DNA from: Dichetophora obliterata
Taxonomy: Eukaryota; Arthropoda; Insecta; Diptera; Sciomyzidae
Length of the DNA stretch: 64,000 nucleotides
Reading direction: 5' to 3'
NCBI GenBank assembly: GCA_963920525.1
Contig: OY986436.1
Location: 176,729,361 to 176,793,360 of the forward strand
The position numbers were made by a program, and so were the translations under genes. The first letter of the stretch is position 1. Every line of letters starts with the position of its first letter. Positions 1-12,255 of this stretch are shown piece by piece. Below the pieces are notes generated by a model. That model was not told the origin of the DNA, did no database searches, and was given only the letters and a program-made list of their open reading frames with translations.

Positions 1-135
<135 letters not shown>

Positions 136-347
136 TCTGTAACTGTACTGGTACGTTTATACTTAACGTACAAATAAAGCAACAATTAGTTAACGGCTGC
201 CATGATCGAATGGATAAGAATATGCACAAATACTCACGCTGCCGAGGCTCGTCTCCGAATAATGGTAATTTTTCAATCACCGGCAACATTAGTTCGAAAT
301 TCAGCAGACATTCTCGTCTTCCTAACCACTTACATCTTTTTTCTATA

Positions 348-551
348 GGCATGTCCTAGGTCAGCATGTCTGTCAAATGAACTGCCGTAGCAGCAATGCA
401 TCTCTTGGTATAAATGCAGCATTTATGCCGAGAGATGCATGCAGCAATGCTTTTAGGGCAGTTAATTTGGCATACATGTATACCTACTGCATTCATGCTG
501 CATGACTGCTACGGCAGTTCATTTGGCAGACATGCCGGCCTAGGGCATGCC
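348..551. mobile_element. Foldback / MITE-like palindromic element
   Basis: Arms of 46 bases at 348-393 and 506-551 are inverted copies with about four mismatches; both contain the core CTGCTACGGCAGTTCATTTG (read on the strand of the right arm). Inside, 398-437 forms a second hairpin: the arm GCATCTCTTGGTATAAAT pairs with ATTTATGCCGAGAGATGC. A third partial copy of the arm (GGCAGTTAATTTGGCATACATG-like, near 457-479) lies between them. There is no coding capacity and no convincing target duplication, so the superfamily is open. Confidence 0.75.
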
Positions 552-1754
552 CATACAAAAAGGATATAATCGGGTATGGAGGCGAGTATGTCTTCTATTC
601 TTCTGAGGCATGTTGCCGGCAGACATATAGAAAGGCTCCTTTTCCAACTGGGATGTTGTTGCAATAAAAGCGATATTTTGTGTCGTTGTTGTTTTTGTTA
701 ATCCAATTACGATATCCTGTTGCCTTGGTTGCAATACATGAATATATTTATATGGGTATGATTGTGCTTATGAGTACACATTTAATTAAGATTCAAATCA
801 GTAATATTTTTATGTAAAACAAGAAGCATTGCCTGGATTTAGGATTGTGCAAAGCTCGACAGACAGTAGCATCATTTGCATAGATTACAGCTCAGAAGCT
901 CCTGATGTTTTTTACTGATTTTAGTGTTAACATCAGAACAGCAATAGTTTAGCTCACAACCAAATATTATAATTCGTAATATCTAAGTAAATGTTCAATC
1001 AAATTTTGGTTTTGTTTGGTTGCTTAAATAGCTGTGAAAATATATTTTAAAGAATCTTATTGCACTTATTTATTTTACTTTGCTCTTAAAATGAAATGCC
1101 CTAGTTTCTTTTTAATTTTAAAAAAATGATTAAAATTAAAATAAGCGCCCTTAAGATTCACAAAATAATCATAAATTGCTGTAGTGTATACCGATAGTCA
1201 ACTTTTCCAGTCTGCCATATACGATATATGATAGATATATATGATATATCAAAAAATTTTAAAAATTGTGTATAAATGTTGGTACCGAAGTATTATTTGC
1301 AATTTAATAAAATTTAATATGCATTTTTTTTTATTCATTTTTGTTTTTTAAAATATAACTTTTAACTATTTAAATTTATTAAGGCGTTATTAAATTAAAA
1401 TAATTAAAATAAAAATATAAATAAAAAAACTTTCTTTCATAAGTTACTTGACCTAAAGCTCAATATAACCTTGTACAATCACAAAAAGGTCAAAATTTAA
1501 TTATAAATCTAAAAAAAATAAAAAACTGAAAAAAATTTTCTTTATTCTGTTAAAAGAAATGCATTTTTTAACAAAAGAATGGAAAAACTCGTTGATTAAG
1601 TATCTCAACTTTCAGCCTTTAACTTAGAAAACAACGTTTTGTACTTACCAAACTTTTATGAAACTCAAACCAACAAAGTTATAAACAAACGAGAGTTGAT
1701 ACGTTTAAAAAAATGAAATTTTTTTTACATTAAATTTTTCGTCAACTTTTCTTC
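552..1754. other. AT-rich sequence, nothing recognised
   Basis: No coding stretch, RNA gene or clear repeat is visible. It holds homopolymer A/T runs and a short alternating TA/GATA patch near 1215-1250. Confidence 0.6.
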
Positions 1755-2450
1755 TTGTCAAAAGTGGTGTCCCCCAAGGGTTGGTTTTGGGTGCTCTTTT
1801 TTTTCTATGTGTATAAATGAACTTCCTGTTGTCTTAGATAGCTGTAGAATACATATGTATGTATGCTGATGATGTACAGTTATACTATAATTCTAAAAAA
1901 GAAAACTTAAACGCCTCTACTATACACGTTAGCAATGTTCTTAAAGATGTAGGTGAGTGGGCACGTTGTAATGGCTTAAGACTTAATCCTAGGAAGTCCA
2001 TGTGCCTTGGGATTTAAATAAAAATCATTGATAATTCAACAGTTCCACAGCTCACGTTCCACAGAGACGTCAAAAAATTTAGGTCTAACTTTTAATAGTA
2101 CTCTAACCTGGCATAACCATATAGTAAACACTATCGGTAAGGTTTACGGTATGCTCTGAGCGCTCTAGATAACACAGTACTTTACGCCGCTCAATGTTTG
2201 GCTTTTACTTGCTAAAACTTACCTTATCCCAACATTACTTTATGGCCGTGAAATGTTTGCTACTTGCGACAGTTCTGATAAACAAAAATTAAATGTTCTG
2301 TATAAAAATGTCGCCCGATATGTGTATGAATTGAAAAAAATAGACCATGTTATACTATACTACAAAAAAATGTACAATATGATCTTTAAGGTATTATTAC
2401 AGTGTGTAAGAAATTATAAATCATTTTTTTTCATTATAATATGGTAACTT
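1755..2450 (+). pseudogene. Non-LTR retrotransposon reverse transcriptase, decayed fragment
   Basis: Translation across frames gives reverse transcriptase motifs in the right order: SGVPQGLVLGALFF (motif 4, about 1761-1800), INELPVVL, the catalytic box YADDVQLY (about 1864-1888), a following GEWARCNGLRLNPRKSMCLG block (1954-2013), a GLTFNSTLTWHNHI block near 2085-2120, and a thumb-like stretch containing LLYGREMFATCDSSDKQKL. Stops and frameshifts occur between almost every block; one lies just before YADD, where a short TATG duplication shifts frame. The 5' part (endonuclease, fingers) is absent. The C-terminal part of the same kind of protein reappears at 3141-3384, so about 0.7 kb of unrelated sequence probably interrupts it. 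The type is Jockey/CR1-like by general motif style; clade not settled. Confidence 0.8.
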
Positions 2451-3140
2451 AATGTCTTAGGAATACGTATATAAAATTTAAAAAAATATCTACTAAAAAA
2501 AGTTATAACATATATTATATTCGTATGTCGCGTGATATTCATGAACCTTTAAATCTTTAATCGCGTTTTTCTCGAAACAAGGTTTTTCGAATCGGCTTCT
2601 ACTTGATCGATTTCGATGAATCTTGTTTTATTTTGATCCTTATAGATTCTGTTAGGCATTAGACCTATTAAAAGCAAAAAAAACGTTTATATATTTATTT
2701 GTATGGCTGAAAGTTTCGTCAAAAAAGGGGGTTAATTTTTTTTCAACGCATGCCATTTTTTATATTTTATTTTTTATTTTTTTTTTTAATTTTAATTTTT
2801 ATTTTAATTTGCGCAGGTTGAGTGCTTATCCTTGAATGCTTACCCTTATCTCAAGAATGCACTTTGATTTTTTACTTTCAGACGCTTTCTAAATGCTGAA
2901 GACGAGAAGCCAATTGCAACACTTTTTTAAGCACGCTAACTTCAACGCCCTGTAGAAAATTAACAACAACTATAAAGACAAAAAATAATTTTTTTATTTA
3001 CTCATGAATATTTCTTCATTATGTAAAAAAATTGAATCATTAAAATGAATAATACTAGGTTAAAAAAAATTAATAAAAAAGGTGTTTTTTATAGCAACAC
3101 ACTGCAATAGCACCTTAATAGATTACTACTGCACACTTTT
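2451..3140. other. Intervening sequence between two LINE pieces
   Basis: About 690 bases of AT-rich DNA separate the upstream and downstream parts of what reads as one reverse transcriptase C-terminus. I see no coding motif, terminal repeats or target duplication that would identify the insert. Confidence 0.45.
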
Positions 3141-3384
3141 ATTCTTACATTAGATTCTTTATGCACATGAACCTACTTATATGCATTCAGGATGGACCTT
3201 TTCTCGCTCCGGTCGCACGAACAAAATAAATAATCTGCCTTATACGTGTTTAGCATCTGAAAGACAATTTTATGTTCAGTCAATTCGTCTTTGGAAAAGG
3301 CTTTCCAATAGTTTAAGATCCTCTATTAACGCTGTGCAGTTCAAAAAGCATTTAACTTTACATATGTCTCAAAGTTTGTTTTAA
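3141..3384 (+). pseudogene. LINE ORF2 C-terminal remnant
   Basis: The frame at 3181-3384 reads as the usual C-terminal tail of insect non-LTR ORF2 proteins: an RSGRTNKINNLP-like basic segment, then SERQFYVQSIRLWKRL and a final FKKHL helix, ending in TAA. The family pattern is (S)xRxFFVxxxRLWNxLPxxI...FKxxL. The preceding bases (about 3141-3180) continue the alignment with one stop (CT-TYLYAF). It matches where the 1755-2450 fragment stops, in the same orientation, so they are probably one element split by a later event. Confidence 0.65.
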
Positions 3385-4247
3385 TGTTTTCTAAGTTTTT
3401 TTCAAAGTCTTTAAGTTGCAAATCTTAATTTTAAGATTATATTGGTACTCTTACATTTAAAACAGATTACAAATATTGTTTTCATTTTTCATTTTAATGT
3501 TTCATTGTTTTTTTGCTTTATTTAATGTGATATATAATTTTTAATGCGATATAAATTATAATTTATAATTTAGAGTAAGTTAGAATAATTTAATACACTG
3601 CGTTCTCTGCATTTTCAATGCTGGTACTGTCCATGAAAATTTTTGTGAATTTTGAAGTGCCAGTTAATTGCAAAATAAAGTTAAAACAAAAAACAAATTA
3701 CAAACAAATAAATTTTTACAAGATAGTTTTCCATTAATTTTTTACGTCTGTGGAACGATCTTCCTAGTATTTAAATGTCGTACATTTAAAAAAAATTATC
3801 TTTACACATTTCTGTGTAACAACTCTGGTTCTGCATTAATTTGGGAAAATTTCAAGGACAATTATTTTATATACGCCAAACGTAAAATATTTTCAGTCCA
3901 TAAATAGTTATATCTTCAAGAAATATGCATGGATTTATATGTTTGATACCTCGTTGAATAGATACTAACATTATCTCTCTTTTCATTCCCATAGAGCTTA
4001 GTTTTGTTGGAAAACTGGAAAATCAGCATGTTTTTGGGCCATTTTTTCACACTTTGGACCCCAGTAACTAAAGACTTGAGAGCAGCCTTTATTTTTTTAG
4101 ATTAAAATAGACATTAAAAAATAAAAAAGGCCATTTTAGCTAAAAGAAAGTTGCTCCCAAAATTGACGCTGATATCAAATACAAAAATGTATTTTTAAAA
4201 ATTCCTGAAGGAAAAATTCACAAAATTTAAGTTATACCCAGTGAACC
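3385..4247. other. Non-coding stretch with a dispersed repeat piece
   Basis: Mostly AT-rich and featureless. Positions 3905-4075 match, in direct orientation, the right arm of the foldback at 62278-62916; both contain TTTGATAYCTCGTTGAATAG and a preceding ATATCTT...GGATTT segment. So a fragment of that repeat family lies here. The small frame at 3668-3907 has no recognisable domain. Confidence 0.5.
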
Positions 4248-4802
4248 AAAACTACCATTTTCGAGTTCATTTAAGAACCTTTTCGGTTAGAAATGTTCAT
4301 TTCCGGCACTTATAAATGAACTTATTTTGTATCACTCGTCGGACTAAAATGTCTCTCAGAAATTAACCTTATTTTGTACGGAAATGATTTAAAAAAGAAC
4401 CATAAATTGTCCTTTTTTCGGATATGAGTTAAAAATAGAACTATAGAAAAGTTATTTTTCGGCACTCGGAAATGAACCCTTTGTTAAATCAATCGCCGGA
4501 CGAAAATGCCTCTCAGAAACGAAATTTTTTTTCTTCTTTTTTCTGCAGAAATCAGTAAGAAAATGAACCATAGAAAAGTTCCTTTTTGACACTCGGAAAT
4601 GAACCCTTTTTAAATCACTCGCCGGATGAAAATGCCTCTCAGAAACGAAAGTTTTTTCTTCTTTTTTTTGCGGAAATGAGTAAGAAAATGAACCATAGAA
4701 AAGTTCCTTTTCGACACTCGGAAATGAACCCTTTTTGTATTAATCGCCGACCTGAATTGTCTTTTGAAAACGGACCTTTTTTGTTCAGAAATAAATTAAA
4801 AA
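4248..4802. repeat. Tandem repeat, about 125-bp unit, roughly 3.5 copies
   Basis: The phrase ACTCGGAAATGAACCCTTT recurs at 4464, 4591 and 4716 (periods 127 and 125), with a diverged copy at 4308. Each unit then carries an ATCRCTCGCCGG-like box, GCCTCTCAGAAACGAAA, a T-rich run and AACCATAGAAAAGTT. The first unit is longer because a sub-segment (GAACCATAAA / GAACTATAGA) is duplicated. The open frame at 4586-4807 is a by-product of the repeat. Confidence 0.85.
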
Positions 4803-5295
4803 ATTGATAATTTTGAATTACAAATTTTATTATTGCATATTATAACATAGCGATAATTAAATTATTTTAATTAATATTAAACAAATTTTGTTTGAAAAAT
4901 TTATTATTTAGTTTATCATATAAACTATATATAATATGAATGTGTAGTATTAAAATATAGTAAAACAAGGTAACTATATTAAAAAATTATAGTAAAAAAG
5001 AAAGGTCCCAGCAGATAACTTAATGATTGTAATGAATTCATTGATGTTTTAATTGAAATTTCAAGAAGAATCTAAACTTAGAGCAAACACATCTGCTGTC
5101 ATGTAAATTTGTAACAGTATTTTTAAAATTTGCCACCTTATGTTTGGACCACATTTAAACATGTATTTCATAAGTAAGTATGACCATTTTAATATTAACA
5201 TAGCGATAATTTGTATAAAAAAATATAGTTTAGTTTATCATATAGATTATATGCATGTATAGTTTAAATATATTGAAATAATATTAATATATTGA

Positions 5296-5393
5296 ACTCA
5301 TTTAAGAATGCAAAAAAGAAACATTTAGGATTCATTTCTGAACTCATTTATGAACTCGTTTATGAACTCATATATAAACAAAAATGGTTAATT
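5296..5393. repeat. Short GAACTCAT-type repeats, possible end of a repeat-bearing element
   Basis: Three near-tandem copies of GAACTCATTTAT occur at about 5340-5370. Read in reverse complement, this end (ACCATTTTTG...GAGTTCAT) resembles the start of the tandem block (ACCATTTTCGAGTTCATTTA at about 4255). The whole 4248-5393 interval may therefore be one non-autonomous element with inverted ends. This is suggestive only. Confidence 0.35.
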
Positions 5394-6289
5394 TACGAGT
5401 AGTTTTTACCTTCTAAAATGATTATTTTTGGACTCCAAATAGGTTTTTTATGAATTTTGCAAAATAATTTATTATAGGGAAAAATTATAAATTATTTATG
5501 GGAAAAGTTTTAACGAATTTAATCTTCTATAGCAAGCACTTTTAAGCGACAAAATAAAAAATAAAAAATTAAAAAAAAAAACTGTCTAAAAACGTTCGCA
5601 AAACTCTCACCTTACTCAAAACCTTCGCTTATGATTTAGTGGGTAATCTTAACGTTGGTGTTTATGTATTTTTAACCATCACGGCTGAACCACTGCAGCT
5701 ATCCACCTTTTTTATATTCACAACATGTTTTCGTGTGGTCCTCCGAAATTTTTTTATTTACTTAAATCCCCTTGATGGCGCTGTCGTCGATTTTTATCGG
5801 TTTTAAAATATACTTTTTTCATTACCACGCCAAAACAATTTGTATATCTATATTAGGTCTGGTTTCGTACGCACTTTTAGTAACTTGAAGTTGCTTGAAA
5901 GCGTTTCTTTTCACAGATTTTAACAGATAATTACATTGTTCTTGCAAATTGAACTTTACTCGAACTTTTCTTGAAGTTAGTTCGGAAAAAGACCTATCAA
6001 TATGAGTAGACAATAAACGCAGAGAAAAAACATAGTTGCAAGAACCATGTTTTAAGAGGATCATAATATGATTCGGATTATTATTGTTGCTTATATGTTC
6101 TTAAACATATAATATTTTTTGATTATGATAAAATAATAACAACAAACATATTTAGAAAAGGAACTTTTTTGTAGGAACCAAAATATTATTGAAGCAATCA
6201 TTATTCTCTTATTGGGTTGAAAATAGAATGATTGCACCAACTTTATTATGAATTTTTTTTTAGAATCCAGAATATTATTAAAACAACAA
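5394..6289. other. AT-rich sequence without a recognised gene
   Basis: A minus-strand open frame of 80 codons (5822-6064) has no family resemblance I can name. A 20-odd-base segment near 6025-6050 resembles the reverse complement of 7105-7135, hinting at a diffuse inverted repeat around the SINE. Nothing firmer is visible. Confidence 0.4.
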
Positions 6290-6492
6290 TTTTATTTTTT
6301 TTTTATTTTCATGCACAACAATTTCCACAGCTATTCAGATATCAGACGTTTGCCATTGTCTGAGCTGAACAGAAATATTAATTACACTGAAAAATCTTTT
6401 TGATAAAATTTTCTGTCCGAGCTGGGGTTTTAACCGCGGCTTTTTCGCTTACGAGCCACACACACTACCAGTAAGCCACAGCCGCTACTACT
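6290..6492 (-). mobile_element. tRNA-derived SINE, divergent subfamily
   Basis: Read on the minus strand the head has a tRNA-like box A (TGGCTTACTGGTAGTG) and box B (GGTTAAAACCCC), followed by CCAGCTCGGACAGAAAATTT and then TTTCTGTTCAGCTCAGACAA and TGGCAAACGTCTGA. The same body blocks, in the same order, follow the tRNA head of the SINEs at 7361-7694 and 18905-19250, so these are related families with different heads or strong divergence. The 3' end is an A-rich tail (T-rich at 6285-6310 on the plus strand). No clear target duplication found. Confidence 0.7.
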
Positions 6493-6783
6493 GCTCGCCT
6501 GACTAATGCTATTCATAAACATGGTACATTAAATGCATTGTCACAAAAATAGCAATATTTGTGATAAACAAAATATGGTCAGAATTACGAAATATATTTA
6601 CGGTAAATAGAAATATGTTTGCTAGAATAATCAAACTTAATAAATAATCAAATTTTATTGCTACAATTAAAGTTGAAAATGTCACTTCTCTGCGTGCTGT
6701 TTTAGGATAAGGTGATCTAAAACAAAACACAATAATTGAACAGTTGACAAATGAAACGGTACATAGCCATCAATCGATAAAAC

Positions 6784-6838
6784 TTATTGTGTCTGAATGA
6801 GGTGAAAGTTCTTAATGCAAACTGTTCAGACACAATAA
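6784..6838. repeat. Perfect 14-bp hairpin
   Basis: TTATTGTGTCTGAA at 6784-6797 is followed 27 bases later by its exact reverse complement TTCAGACACAATAA at 6825-6838. Role unknown; it could be the remains of a small inverted-repeat element. Confidence 0.6.
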
Positions 6839-7360
6839 ATTATTTCGATTTTTGATTATGTTTTGCTTCGTTTGCCAACAATCAAAGAATAGTTCAGACA
6901 AACATTAAAAATACTAATATGTTTGTCTCTATAATAATATTCACATTTTTCATGATTGACAGAACTACAACATTTTTGTTGCAATGATGTTATGATTTCA
7001 ACTATATTGTTATTTTTGGTACCACCATTAGTAAATAATGACTTTATTAAGGCAAAATTTGTGTTTGCAGAAATAATACAATAATTTTAGTAAAAAAATT
7101 ATTATTGCAGTAATCATGTCTCAACCATGTCTTTTCTCTGAGTATAAGACCTAGTTTGTCTTTATGCCTGCGTTCGCAATCGTTTCCATTTTTGTATAGA
7201 AGAAAATTGGTGTGGTGAAGGTAATCTAGTTCGGTGAGAAACCACATTGATTAGCCAGAACTCCATTTATAATATATTTGCTTAATGGAGTGGTGTTTTA
7301 TCGGTTACATGATCTTGTCTCAATTCCACCGATCTAGGCCGATATTAGGATGCATAACGT
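6839..7360. other. AT-rich sequence, nothing firm
   Basis: No recognisable coding or structural feature; small open frames on the minus strand have no domain signature. Confidence 0.5.
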
Positions 7361-7694
7361 AGTGGCGACCGTAGCCTAGTGGGTAGAGTGCGTGACCCCT
7401 AAGCTAAAGAACCGCAGTAGTCCGGGTTCAATTCCAGCTCAGACAGAAAGTTTTTTCAATTGAATTAATTTTTCTGTTCGGTCGTCACCTCTCTGCAGAC
7501 AATGGCAAACCTCAGAGAGTAAAAATTGCCATGTAAAGCTTCTTGAGAACATAAGCCGTTCGGAGTCGGCATTAAACACGTAGGTCCAGTTCTCGGTCAT
7601 TTGTGATCAAACATTTAATAACACGCACATCACAATTGATCAATAGAAGCTAGGTCAAAGTCCTTCCAAGGGCTGAAATGGCCAGTTCGTTTAC
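7361..7694 (+). mobile_element. tRNA-derived SINE (copy 1)
   Basis: The first 75 bases resemble a tRNA gene with a pol III internal promoter: box A-like TAGCCTAGTGGG at about 7373-7384 and box B-like GGTTCAATTCC at about 7425-7435. A tRNA-unrelated body of about 250 bases follows (CAGCTCAGACAGAAA, TCTGCAGACAATGGCAAACC, GCCATGTAAAGCTTCTTGAG). About 93% of positions by eye match the copy at 18905-19250, whose flanking duplication defines the element's limits. The 3' end lacks a long A tail here. It is not a functional tRNA gene: the acceptor stem cannot be closed. Confidence 0.88.
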
Positions 7695-10600
7695 TTGACC
7701 CCCTGGTTGTCTTGATAACGCGATACGTAAAGTGTTGCTAACTTGCCCTTGTTTGTCTTGAAAACACAATGCTCCTATGCTGTCTGATATTATCGTTTTG
7801 ATTTTTTTTTATGGTGTTATTATTAACTGTAAATTTATTTTCACCTTTTAAAGCTATTAAAATGTATATTGAATTGTAAACAATTTCTTATTTTATAATT
7901 TTAAATTGCTTTTAAGCCTGTTTAGGTTCAGAAACCGAATAAAATTAAAAAAATTATTTTTCAATTTAAGCGGTGCATATGTTCGCCTTGATACAAATGA
8001 TCTAATTCTGCATTAGATATCTCAATTAATAAGGCTTTAATCAGAATTAAGCTGAGTTCAAGGATCTGTTTGTTTTCTTAACGTCATTAATTTCGCATCC
8101 TCTTCTTTTTAATATGCTTGCGGCGATAATTTACAAGTGTTGCTTATTTATTGGTAGGTTGCTTGTTGTGCGTGCTTATATGTGTGTGTAGATGTGTGTA
8201 TGTGTGTTTGTGTTAACGATTTATAGCAATAACATATCTGAACGTTTGGCTATAATCAGAAACACGCTAGTGCTAGTGCACAAAGATTGGAGCAAGAAAG
8301 CAAACAATGAAAGGATGATGAAGATGCTGCTGGCACATAAATCAGAAGCAGGTGGCTTTGAGTGCAGCACAGCACTGAATGCAACAAATTATTGCACAGC
8401 ATTTGGTTTTGTTGCACAGTCGCTAGCTTCTTCTCCACACCGCTTTTTTCTTCATTATTTTTTTGCACTTGTTTGCACTGGTGCGTTATTGTTTCGTTCT
8501 TAAATAAATTTTTCATACTTGAAATGATTCCTGCTGCTGCCACTGCTTCTGTTGTTGCTGCTCTTCCTGTCAGCTACATTCCGACACATGTTTGCGGATC
8601 TGCTTATTTCTATCAGACACTCTAATCCTTGCCAGCAGCACCAGCAGCAGAATAAAAGAAAACAAAACCAATTCAAAGTGAAAAACAAAGTTTTACTGCT
8701 AAACTTACGAGCGTAGAAAGGTTTCAAGAAGAGCAAGAATATTTATGAAAAAAGTTGTTGGTATGGAATTATTTCAGTTTGCTTACTTACAATAAGTTTT
8801 GTTGATAGTTTTTTGCTTTTGTTGAAAATCGACATGAAACTACTTGGTGTCAGCAGGACTGCCAAGTTTCTTTTAAAATCCAACAGCTCTTTTACGTTGT
8901 GGACTCACTAACACACTTTTACGGATTGACAAAAGGAAAAATATTTCTAGCTGCTGCTGCTGCAGCAAATCATGTTCAATGCAGTGTGAAATGAAGAACC
9001 AAGCCGAAACAAAAAGAACAAAAATATGTGGTCGAAGAATAACTTCGAAATAGAAAAAAAAATAAAAGTTTTGGAATTATTTCTGCCTCACAATGGGCAG
9101 AATTTTTGCTAGCTGCCATTATGTGCGTCATTCAGAAATTTCATTTGCGTTTCTTTGTTTTTATTTTAAGTATAAAGAAAGTGGTCAGAATTTTTTTATT
9201 TCAAATACTTGAAGGCAGTGTAAAATGTTTCAAACACTGCTGACATAAATTGGTAAAATTTTTAAATAATTCGTACACAACAAAGTATTAATTTACATAG
9301 TATGGTTTTACTATGGTTTTAAATATGGTGGATTAATATAGTTTTTAAATTTGCACTAAATTTCGCAATAAGAAATTTTTTTAAAAATTTCATTACAGGT
9401 CTGCGAGCTATAGGTCAAGAAAGTACCGAGCAGTGATGATTTAAAAAGATCGCTTAAAGGGATTGTCCAAAGTTTTTTAGTCGCTAAGTTTGCACAACTC
9501 TTTTCTATACTAGCTTCAAGTTTGAGCACGATCTGTCGTTTAATTTTTTTTAAGCATTTTCTGGAATCAACTTTAGTTCTCATCGCCAATTCTGTTATAT
9601 CTTCTATAGCAGTGGAGCCCAAATATTTTTAAGCGTGGGCCTGCTTATCAACCTATAAACAACTGCTGAAGAGATATTAGCTATTTATTATTAATTTTAT
9701 AACCTATCTGTAAAAGTTTCCGTGTTCAATTCCATTTTTCATACAAAAATAAATATTTTCAAAACTTTAGAGTCGATTATTTCAAAATATTTTTTATGTG
9801 GCCTATCATGTTCTTGCTATAAGCCCTTCAATTATTAATGCGATAAGATCAGAAGTCATGAACTACACCGTAAAAATATATGGTTTAAGTTTATAATCAC
9901 CCATTGTGCACAAAAACGGATGCTGATCCTTTTCGAATCCGTCCGCGAAATTTGCACTTTTATGTTTCGACGGACCCGTAACAAATACGTCTAAACAATG
10001 GTTAGAACGTTATCATAAAAGACAGTTTTCAAGTTGTTATGAAACCTTTTCTTTTATTTTCAATAAATAAAGGATACGAAATACAAATTTCTACTTATTT
10101 CTATTTTAAATTCCATCTACTTTATGTTATTTCCATCATAAGCCATATGGTCCTGAAGCTCTCCTTCAAACCTAATAGAACTGCTTGTCAGAATTTTTAA
10201 ATAATTATGATGATTGAACAAGTTGCATGTGAGTCTAGGATAGCCGTTCACAAGATATTTTTTAATTTTTTGCTTGCATTCCTTACATTTACTTAAAATT
10301 TTGAAAATTAATTCTAAAAATACGTCATCACCGATTTTGGAATTTAAAAATTCGGAGTACTTATACATTAGGTCGGGTAGGTCTCCATACAAAAAAAAAA
10401 AGTGTTTGATAAACTTTGTTTAACACATTCTTTGGCTTATTGTTGTACTCTCCACGGAAGGATTACACAATGTGTTAACCCGTAGGCTTCCTGTTATTTT
10501 TTTTAAAAGGTTCTTTTTTTCGGAAAAAAATCACTTTTTGTATAAGAAAGTTTTTTGTCCGAAGAATTTTTAACAAAAAAAAAAAAATTAAAGCTTCAAA

Positions 10601-10738
10601 AATCATTCATATCAGCACAAAAAATTTCGAGAAATCTGAGCGTTTTGGATTTTTTTTGTGACTTTTTTGGATGCGTTTTTATCTGATTTAAACCTCAATC
10701 GGCATAGCTACGCCATTTCTTGTCCGATTTTCTTCGAT
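7695..10738. other. Long non-coding stretch with simple-sequence patches
   Basis: Contains a TG-rich run at about 8179-8212 and CTG/CAG-rich patches at 8325-8345, 8525-8570 and 8625-8655 that generate overlapping short open frames in several phases. Minus-strand frames at 9356-9622 and 10117-10392 show no motif I recognise and are separated by many stops. No gene is supported. Confidence 0.5.
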
Positions 10739-10967
10739 AAACAACCGTTGGAAAAGTAATAAATTTTTCTACACATATGTTACTTGTACGTTTTTGAACA
10801 AAGTTAACCCATTGAGGAAGGATAAAAGATTCTCGTCTTCAGAGGGTTCAATCGAGTTATATAATGTTAATTTTTTTTGATTTTGATAAACTTAGATTAT
10901 ATCCTAGCTTGCATGATTAAAGATATGTGGAGAATTTTATTACCTTTCCAACGGTGGTTTAAGATTG
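10739..10967. repeat. Inverted-repeat element, probable MITE remnant
   Basis: The segment near 10739-10780 (AACAACCGTTGGAAAAGTAA then TAAATTTTTCTACACATATG) is mirrored at 10928-10967, where the reverse complement reads AACCACCGTTGGAAAGGTAA then TAAAATTCTCCACATAT. About 40 bases match with a handful of changes. No target duplication could be fixed and the outer ends may lie further out. Confidence 0.55.
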
Positions 10968-12255
10968 GTTAAAAATGTAAGATTGGTTAAAATTTATTTA
11001 AACATTGAAATTGTGTGTAACAATATGAAACTTTTTATAAATTTTTTACTTATTTATTTTTTTTTATTTATTTAAAGAAAAGGTTCACAAATAAGACAGA
11101 GTCTTTAAAATGCAGTAAGAATATAGATACATAAAAAAGTAGCAAGTGATAAACAAAAAAAAAATAATAATAAAAAATTTAACTTAATACAATTAATAAC
11201 ATTTAACTAAAATATCTAATCAAAATAATAATTAGTTCAAAATTAATTCAAACAAAAATCGAAAAATCGACCAAATCAAGAATAACAACAAATAAAGATT
11301 AAGTAATTTTAATTAAAGTAAGGTTTTTAAATACAATTGCATAGAATTAGTGAAAGAGAGATACTTAAGAGAAATGTTGGAAAATTACATGCTTAAAGTT
11401 GCGTGTAGTTGTAATATTTAGTTTATCGAAGATAATCGGACAAGGAATAGCGAAGTTATGCCGATTGAGGCCTAAGTCACATAAAAACTCATCCAAGGTC
11501 ACAAAAAATATCCAAAAAAACTTTTTTTTCAACCCAGCCTATTATATGAATGCTATACATATACAAATATATATTCTATTCGCTAAAAAAAAGTCATTCT
11601 TGGTTCTTCGGAATTTTCAAAGATATGACTGTTTTTATGTAAAGTTAACTATTACACTGTGCGCTTTTTTGTACCCTTTCTTCTCTGCATTTGATAATTT
11701 CGTCGTTCTTCAGCAAATTTGTTGCTATTGTTCTGGCCATTAACTTTGCTGAATAAATATATTTCGCGAAAAAAAAATCAATCAATGATGACAAAAATAG
11801 TAAAATAATTTTTGGGCAAAACTGGATGAAAGGTTATTTGATAAAATAATTATTTTCCCAAAATTCTCAAAAATTTGACGATAATACTCGTTGTCGTTAT
11901 CGGTCATTGATCTTTTTGTTGACCGATTTTACGAAGAACGTTCTATATTGTAATTAAAATGTGCCATAGCCTAAATTTATCATTGTTAATGTTGCTGCTT
12001 ACTTTTGAAAGTATCTGTTTTTCAATGGCTGAATGATCCTCAACGTATTTAATGTCTGAACAAAATGATGGCCTATAAGCTTTATGCTGACTCCGTAGAA
12101 GCTTTGCGCACCAGTTTTTTCTTACTGAGGATTGCCATTGTTTGCAGGGAGGTAACGGCCGACACAAATACTAATTTCAATTGAGAAACATTCTGGGCAG
12201 AATGTGCGGTTAAACCAGGGATCGTTTGAATATCGGTTATAAGTAGACTCCGGAT
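10968..12255. other. AT-rich sequence, no gene recognised
   Basis: A/T homopolymers and AAT-type patches (about 11150-11180) dominate. The frame at 11399-11743 is hydrophobic by composition only and lacks a domain signature. Confidence 0.5.

Noticed and set aside
7361..7435. A tRNA gene (boxes A and B present)
   Set aside because: The same tRNA-like head with an attached 250-base body recurs at 18905, there with a target duplication; the ends do not form an acceptor stem. It is a SINE head.
8192..8736. Several overlapping open frames on both strands
   Set aside because: Driven by CTG/CAG-type simple sequence; no domain, and frames on both strands conflict.
9612..9640. hAT-like tip CAGTGGAGCCCAAATA
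   Set aside because: No inverted partner located in the window.
9356..10392. Two minus-strand frames that might be one pseudogene
   Set aside because: No motif recognised and the intervening 500 bases are full of stops in every frame.
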